Source: Hymenolepis diminuta (lineage: Eukaryota > Platyhelminthes > Cestoda > Cyclophyllidea > Hymenolepididae). From it: a stretch of DNA of 64,000 nucleotides. Positions 59,782 through 64,000 of this stretch are shown piece by piece. The translations under genes were made by a program, and so were the position numbers. The notes below the pieces were generated by a model. It saw nothing but the letters and a program-made list of their open reading frames with translations. It searched no databases and was not told the origin of the DNA. Position 1 is the first letter of the stretch. Each line of letters begins with the position of its first letter. The stretch covers positions 2,298,947 through 2,362,946 of the forward strand of contig CAADRB010000017.1 in the NCBI GenBank assembly GCA_900708905.1, written 5' to 3'.

Positions 59782-62073
59782 GTAAGTATAAAACTTTTAC
59801 CACAATAAGTTCACTAAAAACATAGACGTTCTGATTAATTTATTTTTGTAAGGCTTCTTGCTGCAGACATTTTCAGTTATTGGCAATGCCAATACTATTT
59901 ATATTTTGGAAGTAAAAAATTCTCTTCGACATAATCAGTGAGCTCGAAGAAGTCTATGGGCTTAACATTTAAATAGGACTAAGCTCCCTTTAAAAGATAC
60001 TAATGGCTTTTCGAAAAAGCCAACTTAATTAAGAAAAGTTCGGCGTATTGGAGCCCTTAATCACTCATTTAATTTATGCTAATTGTGTCTTTTAATTAGA
60101 GGAATACGGGAAAAATAAAGCCCGTATTATTACTCAAATTTTGAGAAAATTTTTTTCTTAAAAATATCTTTCGATTTTATAACTTCTCCTGTATTTAAGG
60201 TAATGCCCTTACATAATGTAATACCATTCGTTTAAAGTTGATTTGATATTTTACTAACAAATTATTTCGTAATAGAATTCATATTCAATTTTGACTTCCC
60301 CTTTTACTAAACCGCATAACCCTGAAAGTGAGATTTTTGTAAATATATAAAATTAGTATTTCACACTATCAAACGTGAAATCAATCCAACGGTGTTTTAG
60401 GTCGATATTTTATTTACAATCTTATATTGGGGATTTTTTTCTTTTATTAATAATTCAGGATAAATTTAACTTCTATATGGAGTACTCTAATTAATTTAAT
60501 TATCACGTACACTCAGTGGATTGAGTAATTTGAGAAATCGATTAAAAGCGGTGTATGATGACAAAACAAAATTGATAAAACTAACGATTTCTATATCTGA
60601 TTTTAAAATAATCAGTCGCGTTTATAATGAGGTGGAGTGAAATCCCAGCAATACATTTGGTGCTCTGATACATTTTATAGCTGGATTTCAGTTCTTCTTA
60701 GTTCTTTCATTCCGGAGTTGATTATTGTAATGAAGTTGTATATTTGTCGAGTTAAGCAGTATGGTTTTTAAGCTATATTATGAATCAAAAGTAATTGATT
60801 CAAAGTTATCATGCACGATGATTTCAGATGGAAATCATTGCCAGACACTTTCTTGGCACACAACCAGGATCGTTCACTGTATTATTATTTTTTCAATATA
60901 ATATTCAAACAAAGTTTGGTATTTTATTAAAACTAAAACATTTTACCTATTTAAAGACAAACAGAATGTTTCACAAGTATATTGACCTTTACAGTTAAAC
61001 TGTCTACATTATAAAAGTTTACGATTTTGATTGCTAATACTTACAATAAATAAAAAGTGGTCAATTTTCTAACTAATTATCGCCGGTTAATGTCATATTT
61101 AGCCAACTTCTTGTTTTCTCGTGAAAAACTTACTATTTGTTCTAAATATATGAACCAATGGCCTCCAAATATGATTTTAATGTGCTTATTTTAAGTAATT
61201 AAATTATATAAAGGAATTAACTCAAATTATTAATTTCTGAATATTTAATTAGAGAATATTTAGTTTATTTACCAATTTTATTACACAGAGCATTGCAAAA
61301 TATATAACAGTTGTTCATTTTTAGAAAGCAAGTATATCAGGTTGACAATGAGATCAATAAACGTTATGGGGAAAAGATTGAAAAGGTGTTCAAAGTAATA
61401 TCAAGATATCAAAAAGTCTGAATTCATTTGAATTTTGAAATCGGGTTGGATCAATAAGCTAATTCTTTCCCAGGATATTCACTGTTTATTTTTCAGTTGA
61501 TTATTTAATGTAGTTAGTCTTATCAGTTGGATTCGTTTTTTTTCTTCCAAAGGTTAAGGAATTACAACACTTTCAAATGATATTAGGGAGCTTACTTGAT
61601 TTTAACATAATTGGGCTAAATTTCTAAAATTCGTCTGACTAATTACAATCAAAATTTACTATTTACAGTCATTAACCCAACTATTCCTTTAATTCTCATT
61701 TGATAGGGTGACAGTTTTCGTTCCCGGAGTACTACCAACTGCAGTCGTGTATTTAACTCGTCACGAAGCTCAGTCATTTCTGAAATGACCTATCTTGACC
61801 GCAATAAAAAAAATTCTGAATGTTATGCGGAAATTCCTGGAGTAAAAGAACGGCATTCAACCACCTGTGGTGAGCCACCATTTGTGAAACTTGAAGGTGA
61901 ACACTTTTTTGACAATTCCCCAACTTCTTCCCTCCGACCACCCTCCACGGGTAGTCTCTCAAACATTGCAGTCCCTGTTAAAGTGCAGATCCTAGGAGGA
62001 CCAACAGTTGGCAAGACAATGCTCTGTCGCCAATTTCTCACTGCCGAATTTATGGGTGGTAAAACTGAATCAT
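59503..62073 (+). CDS. RGK-family (Rad/Gem/Rem) Ras-like GTPase, first two coding exons; 3' part outside the window
   Basis: Exon 59503-59781 (93 codons, phase 0 out, donor GTAAGT) and exon 61707-62073 (phase 1 out, donor GTGAGT) join in frame. The joined protein has a long N-terminal extension ending RVRSFKRTSKGLISL then GDSFRSRSTT, as remembered from insect RGK proteins. After a Ser/Thr-rich stretch follow VKVQILGGPTVGKT (G1 loop, GxxxxGKT) and LCRQFLTAEF (compare SLVxQFMTSEY of RGK). RGK proteins are membrane-associated GTPases that restrain voltage-gated calcium channels through the beta subunit and affect the cytoskeleton. The G2-G5 motifs and C-terminal tail are not in the window; no phase-compatible third exon was found up to 64000. 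Assignment to the Ras superfamily is certain; to RGK, strong. Confidence 0.85.
59782..61706 (+). other. RGK intron 1
   Basis: 1925 bp of AT-rich sequence between GTAAGT and TGATAG. I saw no repeat, exon or RNA gene in it. Confidence 0.75.
61707..62073 (+). CDS. RGK gene coding exon 2 with P-loop
   Basis: 367 bp, acceptor TTGATAG, phase 0 in and 1 out. It starts GDSFRSRSTTNCSRVF, continues with a Ser-rich linker (NSSRSSVIS; PTSSLRPPSTGS) and ends with the first strand and P-loop VKVQILGGPTVGKTMLCRQF. GGPTVGKT has the Lys and Thr that hold the nucleotide phosphates and Mg2+. A 95-codon open frame on the opposite strand (61823-62110) is only its shadow. Confidence 0.9.
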
Positions 62074-64000
62074 GTGAGTCCTCTTGTTGTCGTCTGTGTT
62101 TAGCGGTCACGAAAATATAAAAATAAGCCTGCGTGGCTTCAATGAGGTCTGCTCCTGTTTATGATTGAGTTATTTTTAATCTGATAGAAGATTTATTACA
62201 CTGGTTGATGCAATAAATGCTTACTTATAGAAAAGTAAAAAAAGAGGAGCAAATCACAAAATTCAGCATGGTAATGATATTATAATATTAAAGAAATTGA
62301 TTCGGACTCGATTTTTAATTTTAAAATTTTGTCTATAGATTGATTTTGATATTTGATCTCTCTGACGAGCCTCTCCTTATTAAAAATAGCCCATTTAAAA
62401 TTCAGTCTGAATTAGAATAATAATTATATTTTCAGGGGCCTGATAACCTCATATAAAATAACCGTGGAGAACCTATTTATTTGATTATTGTTCTTACATA
62501 AATCATTAGTTACTACTAACCAAAGGAAGTTCAAATACATCTCAACTCTTGAAACTCTAATGGATTTTGCTACGTCAGGATCATGTAGGATGACTCTGTT
62601 TCCTCGGTTGTTATTAAAATATTTAATTAGTGTGATAATACCAATCATTCTATTTAGTCAACTGGTAAATATGCGCTAGATATCGTGGAAAAGGTTAAAT
62701 TTTACAGTTTCGGTGATGAATTATGAACTTTGAGTTTTCGAACGCATGACAATAAACCAATTCAACCACATCCCCAGTCTGAAATTTAGATGAAGCAGAT
62801 TTCTTCTATTATTCCGACTTTATCCACAATAATTTTGCAATTCCGTATTGTTGATTTCTGTTACTCTTTTTAGGTTGCTTTTTCATGATGAAAAACTGGC
62901 CTTACTCTGAGTGAACCGGTTTTTTAACTTAGTTTATTACAAGTGAACAATTAAAATGCCTTTATTTTTAATAATAGTTACAATAAACTGAGATCAGACA
63001 AAATTTAGGGTCTGGTAAAATGGCGGCACATTTTTATGAAGGGAAATGTTAGAAAAAGGTTATTCCAATGTAAATGCTCACTTTTGAATAAAACTGAGTT
63101 TATCTCAGGAGGTAAACTAATTACTACAAGACGGATTTTTCTCTGATACAAACATTTCTCATTTGCAATTATTTTAACTGCACATTTAATGCATTGCACA
63201 TTAAATCTTTGGTTTATATTCGTTCAAGTCAGCTTAATTGCTGAATTAAGGAATATATTGGACAATTTGGATTCCGATTTATTTTATTCTTTTTCTCTAA
63301 ATGACGAATTGCTGGCAATTTTGAGAAAAATTACTTTATATAAATAATAAATACTGATATATTTTTAAACAACTGTTAATTGGATCTAAGCTAACTTTGT
63401 TATTCATTTAAATTTAGATGTTCATAGGTATGTGACCTTCTGGCTGGTTAATTACCTCTAATATGTGTCTGTTGAAAAATATTCTTGATTTTGTTTAAAA
63501 TAAATTCTAGGCTTCAATGAGCGGCTTTTTGGATTTAAAAATTAAGGCGTAGTTGCTTAATGAGTGTCTGTGTTTTAATATGCTTTTAACTGAGTCAGAG
63601 TGAATTCACTTCTCTATATACTTAAAATTAATACAATTAATAGATGATTGTTTTCTTCAAAAAAAGGCAAGCACAAGCATGTTTATTTGTATAATCAAAT
63701 GAGTTTACAAAATTGACTCGTGAGGGCAAATAATTGAAAGACTGAACGCAGTGATGGTAGTTCTTGTTTTGCTAAATGAGTTTACAAAATTTCAGGATAG
63801 CTTCGGCTGAATTAAACCTAGATCTTCGATGATGTTGGGACATATGCAGGTATAAATAGAAAGGTGAAAATAACTGATGGAAGTAAATAATAGCTGTATT
63901 GAAATTCGCCAATGAATAACATACTCTGGAACAAAACACAATAACCGACGGTTCATGAGATTTGCCCATTTTCCCGTGAAAGTATAAATTTGCTTTAAAA
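62074..64000 (+). other. RGK intron 2 (5' part)
   Basis: Begins with GTGAGT and runs to the window edge. Acceptor-like sites near 62435, 62719, 62872 and 63796 were tested and all lead to a stop in the needed phase. It contains an 18-bp direct repeat near 63.7 kb, listed separately. Confidence 0.65.
63697..63791. repeat. 18-bp direct repeat flanking a 59-bp segment
   Basis: AAATGAGTTTACAAAATT occurs at 63697-63714 and again at 63774-63791. The 59 bases between are less AT-rich than their surroundings. It may be a local duplication, or a repeat-flanked small insertion. Confidence 0.7.

Noticed and set aside
61823..62110. 95-codon minus-strand open frame
   Set aside because: Lies opposite the RGK second exon, which has a clear P-loop; shadow frame.
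62435..62490. Possible third RGK exon after TTTTCAG
   Set aside because: In the required phase it meets a stop at once; the same holds for the other acceptors tested to the window end.

Overview
The window is eukaryotic genomic DNA from an animal: AT-rich, with short GT-AG bounded exons separated by kilobase introns, microsatellites and old dispersed repeats. No bacterial operon, rRNA, CRISPR array or convincing tRNA is visible. The two recognisable genes are metazoan signalling families. Their fast divergence suggests an invertebrate with quickly evolving genes; a parasitic flatworm would fit, but the sequence does not prove it.

Main gene (minus strand, about 54.4 kb down to 13.1 kb): a receptor-type protein tyrosine phosphatase with tandem phosphatase domains D1 and D2 and a long Ser/Pro-rich tail, stop codon at 13149-13151. 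From 54238 to 13149, fourteen exons join through GT-AG introns into one uninterrupted frame of about 859 codons. D1 comes from exons at 54.2, 52.3, 50.3, 49.3, 47.1, 44.7 and 42.9 kb. D2 comes from exons at 38.5, 34.9, 34.6, 32.9, 26.6, 19.4 and the start of the 13.9 kb exon. D2 most resembles the R5 type (vertebrate PTPRG/PTPRZ, fly Ptp99A). The transmembrane and extracellular exons were not found; tentative upstream exons are at 54358-54392, 56405-56738 and 58013-58063.

The most interesting result is that the two domains have decayed in a complementary way. D1 keeps the Cys and Arg of the phosphate loop but its WPD motif reads WNK. D2 keeps WPD but its catalytic Cys is Ser. Both have lost the Tyr of the phosphotyrosine-recognition loop. 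The exon lengths and phases of D1 and D2 still mirror each other. The receptor is therefore predicted to bind phosphotyrosine proteins, or regulate by scaffolding, rather than to be an ordinary phosphatase.

Second gene (plus strand, from 59503 and running off the right end): the first two coding exons of an RGK-family (Rad/Gem/Rem) Ras-like GTPase, with its N-terminal extension and G1/P-loop. It lies divergently from the phosphatase, with two CCAAT boxes just upstream of its start codon.

The left 13 kb is 3' flank of the phosphatase without a supportable gene. It and the 14-21 kb introns carry diverged copies of at least two dispersed repeat families. The 28-40 kb intronic part is very AT-rich and has little visible structure apart from the exons.
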